7,724 bases of DNA from Clostridiales bacterium. Lineage in GTDB: Bacteria > Bacillota > Clostridia > Christensenellales > Aristaeellaceae. A model generated the notes under the pieces. It saw nothing but the letters and a program-made list of their open reading frames with translations. It did no database searches and was not told the origin of the DNA. Position 1 is the first letter of the stretch, and the number at the start of each line of letters is the position of its first letter. Of this stretch, positions 1-5,584 are shown in pieces. The translations under genes and the position numbers were made by a program. Location of the stretch: the NCBI GenBank assembly GCA_019420065.1, contig JAHZHX010000084.1, positions 1-7,724 of the forward strand, read 5' to 3'.

Positions 1-602
1 TGGATGTCCACGTTCTTCAGGGCGAGCGCGAGATGGCCGCTTACAACAAGACCCTGGGCCGCTTCCAGCTGACCGGCATCCCCGCCGCGCCCCGCGGCGT
101 GCCGCAGATCGAGGTCACCTTCCGCATCGACAAGAACGGCATCGTGTCCGTTTCCGCCAAGGACAAGGGCACGGGCAACGAGCAGAACATCACCATCACC
201 TCCTCCACCAACATGAGCGAGGAGGAGATCCAGCAGCGCGTCAAGGAGGCCGAGCAGTACGCCGAGGCCGACAAGAAGCACAAGGAAGAGGTCGAGACCC
301 TCAACCATGCCGATTCCCTGACCTACGAGATGGAAAAGCAGCTCAAGGAGAACGGCGACAAGCTGTCCGCCGAGGACAAGGCCACCGTGGAAAAGGAGAT
401 CGCCGACTTCAAGGCCGTGCGCGAGCGCAACAACGCCGATGAGATCAAGGCGGCCATGGAGCAGATGACGCAGAAGGTGTACGCCATCTTCGGCAAGCTC
501 TACCAGCAGCAGGGCGGCGCGCCCGACATGGGCGGCGCGGCTCCCCAGGCCGGCACGCAGAATGACGACGGCTCCTTCAACGCCGACGGCAGCGTCCAGT
601 AA
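1..602 (+). CDS. dnaK: Molecular chaperone DnaK (Hsp70), C-terminal part
   Basis: This is the 3' third of the Hsp70 chaperone DnaK, which binds exposed hydrophobic peptide segments in an ATP-dependent cycle with DnaJ and GrpE in the cytoplasm. The gene runs off the left edge; reading frame 3 is open from base 3 and gives 199 residues. The visible part begins in the substrate-binding beta domain at DVHVLQGERE and continues through LGRFQLTGIPAAPRGVPQIE, a hallmark Hsp70 segment, and VSAKDKGTG. It then enters the charged helical lid (EEEIQQRVKEAEQYAEADKK and beyond) and a Gly/Ala/Gln-rich tail. The extreme C-terminus ends in DDGSFNADGSVQ rather than the acidic DAEFEEV-type ending I would expect. 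The nucleotide-binding domain lies outside the window. dnaJ follows on the same strand 86 bases later, the usual chaperone operon order. Identification is secure. Confidence 0.97.
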   Translation, partial: DVHVLQGEREMAAYNKTLGRFQLTGIPAAPRGVPQIEVTFRIDKNGIVSVSAKDKGTGNEQNITITSSTNMSEEEIQQRVKEAEQYAEADKKHKEEVETLNHADSLTYEMEKQLKENGDKLSAEDKATVEKEIADFKAVRERNNADEIKAAMEQMTQKVYAIFGKLYQQQGGAPDMGGAAPQAGTQNDDGSFNADGSVQ

Positions 603-627
603 GCGAAATTCACCAAGCCTGACAAAT

Positions 628-662
628 GCGCAATGCGCGGGAAGTCCTGCGCATTGCGCTTT
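628..662 (+). terminator. Strong hairpin between dnaK and dnaJ (attenuator or weak terminator)
   Basis: Bases 628-641 pair with 646-659 to form a 14-bp stem with one G-T wobble and a 4-base loop (AAGT). Only TTT follows before GC-rich sequence resumes, so termination is probably partial. It lies in the dnaK-dnaJ gap, 25 bases after the dnaK stop and 29 bases before the dnaJ start. It could reduce read-through into dnaJ or protect the dnaK mRNA 3' end. The pairing is read directly; the role is inferred. Confidence 0.6.
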
Positions 663-688
663 GCGGGTTTCAGAGAGGCAATTATAAA

Positions 689-1816
689 ATGGCAAAACGT
701 GATTATTATGAGGTGCTGGGCGTACAGAAGAATGCCTCCCAGGACGAGATCAAGCGCGCCTACCGCAAGATGGCCAAGGAGTGCCATCCCGACCTGCATC
801 CCGACGATAAACAGGCTGAGGAACGCTTCCGGGAGCTGAACGAGGCCAACGCCGTCCTGTCCGACCCGGACAAGCGCGCGCGCTACGATCAGTTCGGCTT
901 CAACGATCCCATGAACGGCGGCGGGGGCTTTGACGCCTCGGGCTTTGGCGGCTTTGGCGGCATGGGCGGCTTCGGCGATATTTTCGACCAGCTGTTCGGC
1001 GGCGCGGGCATGGGCTCTTCCCGCCGCGCCAACGCGCCCCAGCCGGGAAACGACCTAAGGTACGACCTGCGCATCAGCTTTGAGGAAGCGGTGTTCGGCT
1101 GCGAAAAGTCCTTTGAGTTCTACCGCGCCGAAAACTGCGCCGAGTGTCACGGTACGGGCGCCAAGCCCGGCACGCAGCCCCAGACCTGCCCTACCTGCGG
1201 CGGCAGCGGTCAGGTGCGCGCCCAGGGCGGCTTCATGGTCACCGTGCGCACCTGCCAGACCTGCGGCGGCACGGGCAAGGTCATCAAGGAAAAATGCCCG
1301 CACTGCGGCGGCTCCGGGCGCGTGAAGAAAAAGCGCACCTGCACCGTCAAGGTGCCCGCGGGCATCGATAACGGCCAGACCATCGTGATGAACGGCCAGG
1401 GCGAGCCGGGCGCGAACGGCGGCCCCAACGGCGACCTTTATATCGTCGTCACCGTGCGGCAGCACAAGCTCTTCCGCCGCGAGGGCACAAACCTGTATCT
1501 GGATATGCCCATCAGCTTCCCCACGGCGGCGCTGGGCGGGGAGATCGAGATCCCCACCCTGCGCGAGAAGGTCAAGTATACCGTGCCCGAGGGCACGCAG
1601 ACCGGCACGGAGTTCCGTCTGCGCGGCAAGGGCGTGCCGCAGATGCGCTCCTCCTACACGGGCGATCTGATCGTGCGCGTGCGCGTGGAGGTGCCCACCC
1701 GCCTGAATGAAAAGCAAAAGGAGCTTCTGCGCCAGTTTGACGACGCTTCCACCGGCAAGGAATACGCCGGCCGCAAAGGCTTTCTGGATAAAATGAAGGA
1801 TCTGTTTGATAAATAA
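689..1816 (+). CDS. dnaJ: Chaperone protein DnaJ (Hsp40), full length
   Basis: DnaJ is the cytoplasmic Hsp40 co-chaperone that delivers unfolded proteins to DnaK and stimulates its ATPase. The 375-residue product is the normal length. It has an N-terminal J domain (about residues 4-70, with the essential HPD at 33-35) and a Gly/Phe-rich linker (about 76-108). Next comes a zinc-binding region with four CxxCxGxG repeats (Cys pairs at 150/153, 167/170, 189/192 and 203/206), then the C-terminal peptide-binding domain. All eight zinc ligands are present, so this is a type I DnaJ. I chose the ATG at 689, giving MAKRDYYEVLG, because that is the conserved family start and a GAGG sits at 675-678. An in-frame ATG at 626 would add 21 residues and start inside the hairpin region. 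It lies downstream of dnaK and ends just before a bidirectional terminator. Confidence 0.97.
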   Translation: MAKRDYYEVLGVQKNASQDEIKRAYRKMAKECHPDLHPDDKQAEERFRELNEANAVLSDPDKRARYDQFGFNDPMNGGGGFDASGFGGFGGMGGFGDIFDQLFGGAGMGSSRRANAPQPGNDLRYDLRISFEEAVFGCEKSFEFYRAENCAECHGTGAKPGTQPQTCPTCGGSGQVRAQGGFMVTVRTCQTCGGTGKVIKEKCPHCGGSGRVKKKRTCTVKVPAGIDNGQTIVMNGQGEPGANGGPNGDLYIVVTVRQHKLFRREGTNLYLDMPISFPTAALGGEIEIPTLREKVKYTVPEGTQTGTEFRLRGKGVPQMRSSYTGDLIVRVRVEVPTRLNEKQKELLRQFDDASTGKEYAGRKGFLDKMKDLFDK

Positions 1817-1833
1817 AAACGCGGTATTTGCAT

Positions 1834-1890
1834 AAAAAAGGGCGCTGCCTCTCATGGCTTGCTTTAGCCATTTTGAGACAGCGCCTTTTT
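1834..1890. terminator. Bidirectional intrinsic terminator between convergent genes
   Basis: A long imperfect hairpin: GGGCGCTG (1840-1847) pairs with 1879-1886, TCTC (1850-1853) with GAGA (1875-1878), and ATGGCT (1854-1859) with AGCCAT (1866-1871). The stem is flanked by six A's on the left and five or more T's on the right, so it has a T tail in either direction. It begins 17 bases after the dnaJ stop and would also stop minus-strand transcription from the universal stress protein gene. Strong call. Confidence 0.9.
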
Positions 1891-1996
1891 ATACGCTCTG
1901 TCAGCTTCATCTATCCAGGCAAAGGGCGCACAGGAGCAAACCCCTTGCGGTTTTGCGACGCGGCAACAGCCAAAGCCGCCGCCCCAGCGTCGCGCG

Positions 1997-2371
1997 TCAC
2001 GCGCGCATGATCATGATCCCGTCGTCCTCCAGCAGCTCTTCCAGCGCCTCGGCCATGCCCCACGCGCCTTCGCGGTCGCTGCCGACCACCACGCAGCAGG
2101 CCTCCGTCTGCCGGGCATAATCCACGATGGCGGAGCGCACGCCGTCGGCGCCGCTGGATACCACGGTCATTTCCGCGCCCGCGGCGCGAGATAGCGCATA
2201 CAGACCGTTCATGGCCTCCTGCCCGTCCGGATTGCCCAAAAAGGTGTCCTTGCTCTGCTTGACGTGCAGCACGCGCAGGGGCATGCCCGCGCTGTCGGCC
2301 AGGCGCTTGCCCGCCAGGATCAGCCGCTCGCACTCCTTTTGTACGGTTACGCAGACCAGTACCGTTTTCAT
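1997..2371 (-). CDS. Universal stress protein (UspA)-like protein
   Basis: A 124-residue soluble protein that resembles a small universal stress protein, with the adenine-nucleotide alpha-hydrolase-like fold. It starts with a hydrophobic first strand, MKTVLVCVTVQ, followed by a helix (ECERLILAGKRLAD), a second strand (MPLRVLHV), and near the end a CCVVVGSDREG segment. That last segment resembles the Usp VVGxxG-type nucleotide-binding loop, although the second glycine spacing is not classical, so ATP binding is uncertain. The ATG at 2371 is preceded by an AAAGGA-type site. It is the second gene of a minus-strand pair, starting 15 bases after the membrane protein gene ends, with no promoter visible between them, so the two are probably co-transcribed. 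The bidirectional terminator at 1834-1890 ends the unit. The family assignment rests on the overall pattern only; the physiological role is unknown. Confidence 0.7.
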   Translation of the reverse strand: MKTVLVCVTVQKECERLILAGKRLADSAGMPLRVLHVKQSKDTFLGNPDGQEAMNGLYALSRAAGAEMTVVSSGADGVRSAIVDYARQTEACCVVVGSDREGAWGMAEALEELLEDDGIMIMRA

Positions 2372-2386
2372 GCTATCCCATCCTTT

Positions 2387-2854
2387 TTATATGCGCTCCC
2401 AGGCGGTGACGCGTTTATCATAGGAGCGAAGCCGCAGCCGCTCGCCCGCCCGAAAGGCCGGGCGGGGCAGGTTGGCGTCATAGTAGAACAGCCGGTCGTC
2501 CTCGGGCTTGCCAGGCTCGCCCACGTTGATGGTCATGGCATAAAAGCTGACGCCCTCGCGCCCCACGCTTTCCTCCTCCATGGCGACAAACACGCCCTCG
2601 GTCTGCCGGGTACGTCCGTGCAGGGCGTGATCGATATGGCGGCCATAGGCGATCACCGGGGACAAAAACATGCAGTAGGCAAAAATGAAGCCGCCAAACA
2701 GCACGCTGGACACTGCCATGGTGACCGCCTGCGGCCAGCGCAGAAAAAAGGAAACAAGCATCAGGGCAAATAAAAGCGCGCAGGGGATGAGAACGGCAAG
2801 CAGACGCGCGCGCAGCTGCGCGCGGTTCCCGGCATAATCGTTTTCTTGATACAT
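2387..2854 (-). CDS. Small membrane protein with two transmembrane helices, function unknown
   Basis: A 155-residue protein not assigned to a named family. After a polar N-terminus there are two hydrophobic helices, about residues 18-38 and 45-67. These form a hairpin with both ends probably on the same side. A roughly 85-residue soluble domain follows, rich in short beta strands (GVFVAMEEES, GVSFYAMTIN, RLFYYDA, ERLRLRSYDK) and ending in KRVTAWERI. This could be a small OB- or beta-barrel-like domain. I chose the ATG at 2854 because GGAGG at 2863-2867 is ideally spaced from it. The ATG at 2860 is too close to that site, and the ATG at 2884 lies almost at the predicted transcription start, so they are less likely. 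It is the first gene of an operon with the Usp-like gene. Confidence 0.75.
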   Translation of the reverse strand: MYQENDYAGNRAQLRARLLAVLIPCALLFALMLVSFFLRWPQAVTMAVSSVLFGGFIFAYCMFLSPVIAYGRHIDHALHGRTRQTEGVFVAMEEESVGREGVSFYAMTINVGEPGKPEDDRLFYYDANLPRPAFRAGERLRLRSYDKRVTAWERI

Positions 2855-2893
2855 GGCCATATTCCTCCACATCGTATGCATCATTTCCTCTCT

Positions 2894-2922
2894 ATTATAC
2901 CGGATTTTACCGGTAAAGTAAA
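2894..2922 (-). promoter_or_regulatory. Promoter of the membrane protein-Usp operon, with palindromic operator candidate
   Basis: On the minus strand there is a perfect TATAAT -10 (2894-2899) and a TTTACT -35 (2917-2922) separated by 17 bases. A perfect 12-bp palindrome, TTTACCGGTAAA (2906-2917), occupies the spacer and touches the -35. A protein bound there would block RNA polymerase, so it is a plausible operator. The predicted start near 2887 supports translation from the downstream ATG at 2854. Confidence 0.7.
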
Positions 2923-2952
2923 GCGCGGCAAAATGCGGCGGGCGTTTTGCGG

Positions 2953-2981
2953 TTGTGTCATGCGAATTTCCATGGTATAAT
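2953..2981 (+). promoter_or_regulatory. Promoter of ecfA1 (extended -10)
   Basis: TTGTGT (2953-2958), a 17-base spacer and TATAAT (2976-2981). The TATAAT is preceded by TGG, which forms an extended -10 (TGnTATAAT). Transcription would start near 2988, leaving a leader of about 24 bases that contains the GGAGG at 3003-3007. It is divergent from the promoter at 2894-2922, about 30 bases away. Confidence 0.75.
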
Positions 2982-3011
2982 ATGCTGTATTTCTTTGGTC
3001 ATGGAGGAAGC

Positions 3012-3851
3012 ATGGAAGAAATCATTCTGCAAACGGAAAACGTAAGCTACGCCTACGAGGAGGAAGGGAGCCCGGCGGTCAAAAACCTGTCGCTTTCCTT
3101 CCGCGCGGGCGAGATGACGGCCGTGCTCGGCCATAACGGCAGCGGCAAAAGCACGCTGGCCAAGCTTTTGAACGGCCTGTATCTGCCCACCGAGGGCAAG
3201 GTGACGGTATGCGGCATGGATACCGCCAACGAGGATACCACCTGGGAGGTGCGCCGCAGCGCCGGAATGGTGTTCCAGAACCCCGATAACCAGCTTGTGG
3301 CCTCCATCGTGCGCGACGACGTGGCCTTCGGGCTGGAAAACACCGGCGTGCCCCAGCCCGAAATGCTGCCGCGCATTGAGGAAGCGCTCCGTCAGGTGGA
3401 CATGCTGCCCTTCATTGACCGCGCGCCGCACATGCTCTCGGGCGGGCAAAAGCAGCGCATTGCCATCGCCGGGGTGCTGGCCATGCGGCCGCGCGCCATG
3501 ATATTGGACGAGGCCACCGCCATGCTCGATCCCCGCGGCCGCGCCGAGGTGTTTGACACCGTATCGCGCCTGAACCGGGAAAAGGGCATCACGGTGGTAT
3601 GGATCACGCATTTTATGGAGGAAGCGGCGCGCTGCGGCCGCGTGGTGGTGATGGACGCGGGCCGGGCCGTGATGGACGGCACGCCGCAGGAGGTCTTTTC
3701 CCAGGCGGAGCGTCTGCGCAGCATGCGTCTGGACGTGCCGCCCATGGTATCGCTGGGCGATCTTTTGCGGGAGCGCGGGCTGCCCGTTGCCCGCGAGGCC
3801 ATGAGCGTGGACGCGCTGGCCAAAGAGGTGCTCAGGCTGAAAAAGACATAA
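3012..3851 (+). CDS. ecfA1: Energy-coupling factor transporter ATPase EcfA1
   Basis: One of the two different ABC ATPases of a group II ECF transporter. Together with EcfA2 it hydrolyses ATP to drive EcfT and a vitamin- or metal-binding S subunit at the cytoplasmic membrane. The 279-residue protein carries Walker A GHNGSGKST (40-48), Q-loop Gln89 in MVFQNPDNQ, the signature LSGGQ (142-146), Walker B with catalytic Glu167 in MILDEATAMLDP, and switch His200. The DEATAMLDP form after Walker B, and its position as the first ATPase gene, indicate EcfA1 rather than EcfA2. The ATG at 3012 follows GGAGG at 3003-3007 and gives the expected MEEIILQTENVSYAYE start. The protein appears complete. Unusually, ecfA2 does not follow directly: about 2.1 kb of unrelated DNA separates the two ATPase genes. 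Confidence 0.95.
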   Translation: MEEIILQTENVSYAYEEEGSPAVKNLSLSFRAGEMTAVLGHNGSGKSTLAKLLNGLYLPTEGKVTVCGMDTANEDTTWEVRRSAGMVFQNPDNQLVASIVRDDVAFGLENTGVPQPEMLPRIEEALRQVDMLPFIDRAPHMLSGGQKQRIAIAGVLAMRPRAMILDEATAMLDPRGRAEVFDTVSRLNREKGITVVWITHFMEEAARCGRVVVMDAGRAVMDGTPQEVFSQAERLRSMRLDVPPMVSLGDLLRERGLPVAREAMSVDALAKEVLRLKKT

Positions 3852-3881
3852 AAAACAAACCGCCCCCCCGCGAAAGGGGCG
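3852..3881 (-). terminator. Minus-strand terminator abutting the ecfA1 stop codon
   Basis: CGCCCC (3861-3866) pairs with GGGGCG (3876-3881) around a 9-base loop. On the plus strand no T tail follows. On the minus strand the stem is followed by GTTTGTTTTTTATG, a good T tract. It therefore probably stops minus-strand transcripts from the gene at 4191-4874 before they run antisense through ecfA1. Confidence 0.55.
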
Positions 3882-4012
3882 CTCACAGCGATTGCCCCCT
3901 ACTCAGGGCGGCGGCATTGCCGCTTTCGATCGGCTTCGCCAATACAATCCGAGCAATGCCGCGCGAAACAGGCGAAGCCTGCGCCGGTTCTGCGGAATGA
4001 AAAATGAGTAAG

Positions 4013-4046
4013 CGCGTCAATGATAATGTTATGCATCATTGACGCG
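4013..4046. repeat. Perfect 12-bp inverted repeat
   Basis: CGCGTCAATGAT (4013-4024) is the exact reverse complement of 4035-4046, with a 10-base spacer. It lacks a good T tail on the plus strand; on the minus strand it is followed by a modest CTTACTCATTTTTC. It could be a weak minus-strand terminator, a protein-binding site or the end of a repetitive element. Confidence 0.6.
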
Positions 4047-4115
4047 TTCATGAAGGAGCTGCGCCCCTTCATTGCATCCCGGCGATTGTATATACACTTT
4101 GTTGATAGTCTGGAT

Positions 4116-4149
4116 TGCCCCCTGAGCTTTCACTCAGGGGGCATTTATT
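4116..4149 (+). terminator. Candidate plus-strand terminator
   Basis: An 11-bp perfect stem (4116-4126 with 4133-4143) encloses the loop CTTTCA and is followed by TTTATT. It is the first good plus-strand stem with a T-rich tail after ecfA1, about 265 bases past its stop, and would limit read-through into the antisense of the next gene. Confidence 0.5.
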
Positions 4150-4190
4150 GCAGCTATTTTGAGGCCCTCCTGGAAGACCGCTTACGGCGT

Positions 4191-4874
4191 TTAAAAGCGC
4201 GGAGCATCGCTGTCCTTCCGCGCTTTGGCTGCTTGGCAGCGTTCGCGCTCCTCGGTAGTGCTGATAAAACCGATTTCATATTCTGTCATCAGCGTTTTCT
4301 CTATCATTTGATAGGTTCCAAGCGGCTCCACTTCTTCGATCATGGAGATTGCATACCGATAGCCCATATAGAATGCATGTCTTAAAACGCCGTTCAGCCG
4401 TTCTTCCCATCCGCAGCAGACGGAAATAAGATGTTCCCCGTTGGCTTCGTCGAGCTGCTCTTTCAGCATTGTGCAAATCTCGTTCAGCTTGATTTGCCTG
4501 TTGCTGTATTCTCCATAGCAGCTCGTTTGCGGTTGTTTTAGTATTGGATCCGCGACATACTTTTCAAAGGGCTGTTTTGTTGTGTCCTTCACAAAAAACT
4601 GTTGAAACCCAACATACACGCCCCGTGTAAACCCAAACTGAAGCGCGTATTTTGCATTGTCCGCGTAAAGGCTTTCCATCTCGGACAAGGAGCGCTTTTG
4701 CTCCTGGGTCAGAGCGGCTGCCAAGGCGCGCGTTCCTTCGGCATATTCCCTTTCGGCAATGTCAATTCCATCGCCCCGCATCTCTTGTTTGTAGGCCGCT
4801 AAAACCTTATCAAGCAAGTCGTTATCAAACATTCTGCCGGCCATCGCTTCCAACTCGGTTTTCATTTGCATCAT
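4191..4874 (-). CDS. Hypothetical protein of unknown function
   Basis: I do not recognise this protein. From the ATG at 4874 it is 227 residues, soluble, charged and apparently almost all helical, with no signal peptide or clear membrane segment. Notable stretches are ALAAALTQEQKRSLSEMESLYADN, then YALQFGFTRGVYVGFQQFF, an aromatic- and Gly-rich helix pair in the middle, and a second similar one, HAFYMGYRYAISMIEE, towards the end. The frame is open to an ATG at 4958, but the predicted promoter would start transcription near 4956, and only the ATG at 4874 has a nearby AAGGAAG ribosome site (4879-4885), so I prefer the shorter form. It is divergent from xre copy 1 and shares its regulatory region. 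Lower GC than the dnaJ and ecf genes suggests acquired DNA. Confidence 0.65.
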   Translation of the reverse strand: MMQMKTELEAMAGRMFDNDLLDKVLAAYKQEMRGDGIDIAEREYAEGTRALAAALTQEQKRSLSEMESLYADNAKYALQFGFTRGVYVGFQQFFVKDTTKQPFEKYVADPILKQPQTSCYGEYSNRQIKLNEICTMLKEQLDEANGEHLISVCCGWEERLNGVLRHAFYMGYRYAISMIEEVEPLGTYQMIEKTLMTEYEIGFISTTEERERCQAAKARKDSDAPRF

Positions 4875-4962
4875 GGAACTTCCTTTCCCGTTCATGAACG
4901 CTTTGATGAATATGTACGCAATGCTTTGCAAATACTTAACATAAGCATCATAATTCATATTT

Positions 4963-4991
4963 AGTATACTGTTGCTTTATAAATAAGTCAA
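4963..4991 (-). promoter_or_regulatory. Promoter of the hypothetical gene at 4191-4874
   Basis: On the minus strand, TTGACT (4986-4991) and TATACT (4963-4968) are separated by 17 bases, both close to the sigma-A consensus. Transcription would start near 4956. The leader of about 80 bases then includes the 28-base block that is conserved in both copies. Confidence 0.65.
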
Positions 4992-5008
4992 TAGCTCAAC
5001 AATGCATA

Positions 5009-5037
5009 CTGAAATAAAGAACAACAGTATTTATAAT
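5009..5037 (+). promoter_or_regulatory. Promoter of xre copy 1
   Basis: CTGAAA (5009-5014), a 17-base spacer and a perfect TATAAT (5032-5037). The start near 5044 gives a short leader with AAAAGGAGG before the ATG at 5069. The same elements are kept in copy 2. The divergent minus-strand promoter ends only 17 bases away, so one bound repressor could control both. Confidence 0.7.
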
Positions 5038-5068
5038 TGAATCGTAGCAATCAAAAGGAGGGCAGGCC

Positions 5069-5335
5069 ATGAGCAAAGAAGTCGAGTTTGGCAACCGCGA
5101 CCGGTTCATTGAGCTTGGCCTCACGATTGCGGCCCTCCGCAAGATGCGCGGCATGTCGCAGGAACAATTAGCAGCTGAAGCGAAAATCAGCCGCTCGCAT
5201 CTAAGCGCGATTGAAGCGCCGAATATCGTAAGGGCGTTTTCGTTGGAAGTATTATACAACATTGCGGACGCATTGGACATCCGGGCAGGAGATTTGCTGA
5301 ACGCTTCGCTGCCAACATCAAATTCGAATTTATAA
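5069..5335 (+). CDS. XRE-family helix-turn-helix regulator, copy 1
   Basis: A small 88-residue DNA-binding protein that is essentially one Cro/C1 (XRE) domain. A polar N-terminus (MSKEVEFGNRDRF) precedes the five-helix domain at about residues 16-76. The helix-turn-helix lies near 30-50 (SQEQLAAEAKISRSHLSAIE) and the helical core closes with EVLYNIADALDIRAGDLL. There is no sensor or dimerisation domain beyond this. The ATG at 5069 follows GGAGG with a GCAGGCC spacer. It is divergent from the hypothetical gene at 4191-4874 and probably represses that gene, itself, or both; this is inferred from layout. Copy 2 downstream is about 90% identical (79 of 88 residues), differing at residues 6, 8, 59, 70, 83, 84 and 86-88. 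An antitoxin role is possible but no toxin is recognised nearby. Confidence 0.88.
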   Translation: MSKEVEFGNRDRFIELGLTIAALRKMRGMSQEQLAAEAKISRSHLSAIEAPNIVRAFSLEVLYNIADALDIRAGDLLNASLPTSNSNL

Positions 5336-5345
5336 AATATATCTT

Positions 5346-5474
5346 TCAAAGCTCTGTGTGTTTGGATACAGAGTTTTTTATTTTTTCGTCCTCTACCTGC
5401 TGCATATTTCCGGATTTTATCGATGACATGCATGTAACGCTTTGCAAATACTTAACATAAGCATCAAAATCCAT
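5346..5474 (-). pseudogene. Remnant of the hypothetical gene's 5' region beside xre copy 2
   Basis: A minus-strand reading frame of 42 codons beginning MDFDAYVKYLQSV. Its first 13 codons match the region upstream of the gene at 4191-4874 (MNYDAYVKYLQSI), and the rest is unrelated. The matching minus-strand promoter keeps TTGACT (5502-5507), but the -10 has decayed to CATATT (5479-5484). There is no good ribosome site, and the end overlaps the xre copy 1 terminator. I read it as a leftover of the duplicated divergent unit rather than a working gene; the conserved part may be kept as a DNA site. Confidence 0.45.
5348..5386 (+). terminator. Terminator of xre copy 1
   Basis: CTCTGT (5352-5357) pairs with ACAGAG (5368-5373). 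The stem can be extended by A-T pairs and wobbles on the outside, and it is followed by TTTTTTATTTTTT. It lies 13 bases after the xre copy 1 stop, so copy 1 is probably a single-gene transcript. Confidence 0.85.
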
Positions 5475-5524
5475 GCTTAATATGCTTCTGCTCAATAAAT
5501 AAGTCAATAGTTTAATAACGCATG

Positions 5525-5553
5525 CTGAAATAAATAATAATAATACCTATAAT
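5525..5553 (+). promoter_or_regulatory. Promoter of xre copy 2
   Basis: CTGAAA (5525-5530), a 17-base spacer and TATAAT (5548-5553), the same elements and spacing as in copy 1. Much of the spacer sequence between them differs, so the two hexamers look selectively kept. Confidence 0.7.
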
Positions 5554-5584
5554 TGAATTGCAGCAATCAAAAGGAGGGCAGGCC

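Larger units (their letters stand above)
3885..4190. other. Hairpin-rich non-coding region
   Basis: I find no convincing gene here; the plus-strand ORF beginning at 4020 mostly overlaps the antisense of the gene at 4191-4874. The stretch holds several inverted repeats. A 10-bp pair (3911-3920 with 3953-3962) and a 9-bp pair (3932-3940 with 3971-3979) cross each other. A perfect 12-bp pair (4013-4024 with 4035-4046) and a terminator-like hairpin (4116-4149) follow. An 11-base direct repeat, GATTGCCCCCT, occurs at 3890-3900 and 4113-4123, each followed by ACTCAGGG (immediately in the first copy, after 8 bases in the second). It may be remnant repetitive-element DNA or a structured RNA; no known family is recognised. 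Confidence 0.5.
4923..5335. repeat. Tandem duplication, copy 1 (regulatory region plus xre)
   Basis: This segment matches 5439-5851 at a constant offset of 516 bases with no net insertion or deletion. It covers the minus-strand leader, both divergent promoters and the whole XRE gene. The block 4923-4950 is identical to 5439-5466 over all 28 bases. A stretch of about 34 bases around the ribosome site and start codon is also identical. Silent divergence elsewhere shows the duplication is not recent. Confidence 0.9.

Noticed and set aside
1055..1855. Long minus-strand open frame opposite dnaJ (266 codons)
   Set aside because: It is the antisense of a clear dnaJ gene. The Ala/Arg/Gly/His-rich translation is typical of the shadow of a GC-rich gene.
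3885..4150. CRISPR array
   Set aside because: The repeats are few, unevenly spaced and mostly inverted; there are no regular spacers and no cas genes.
4020..4385. Plus-strand open frame of 121 codons
   Set aside because: Most of it is antisense to the hypothetical gene at 4191-4874, its start lies inside a 12-bp inverted repeat, and it has no convincing ribosome site at 4020.
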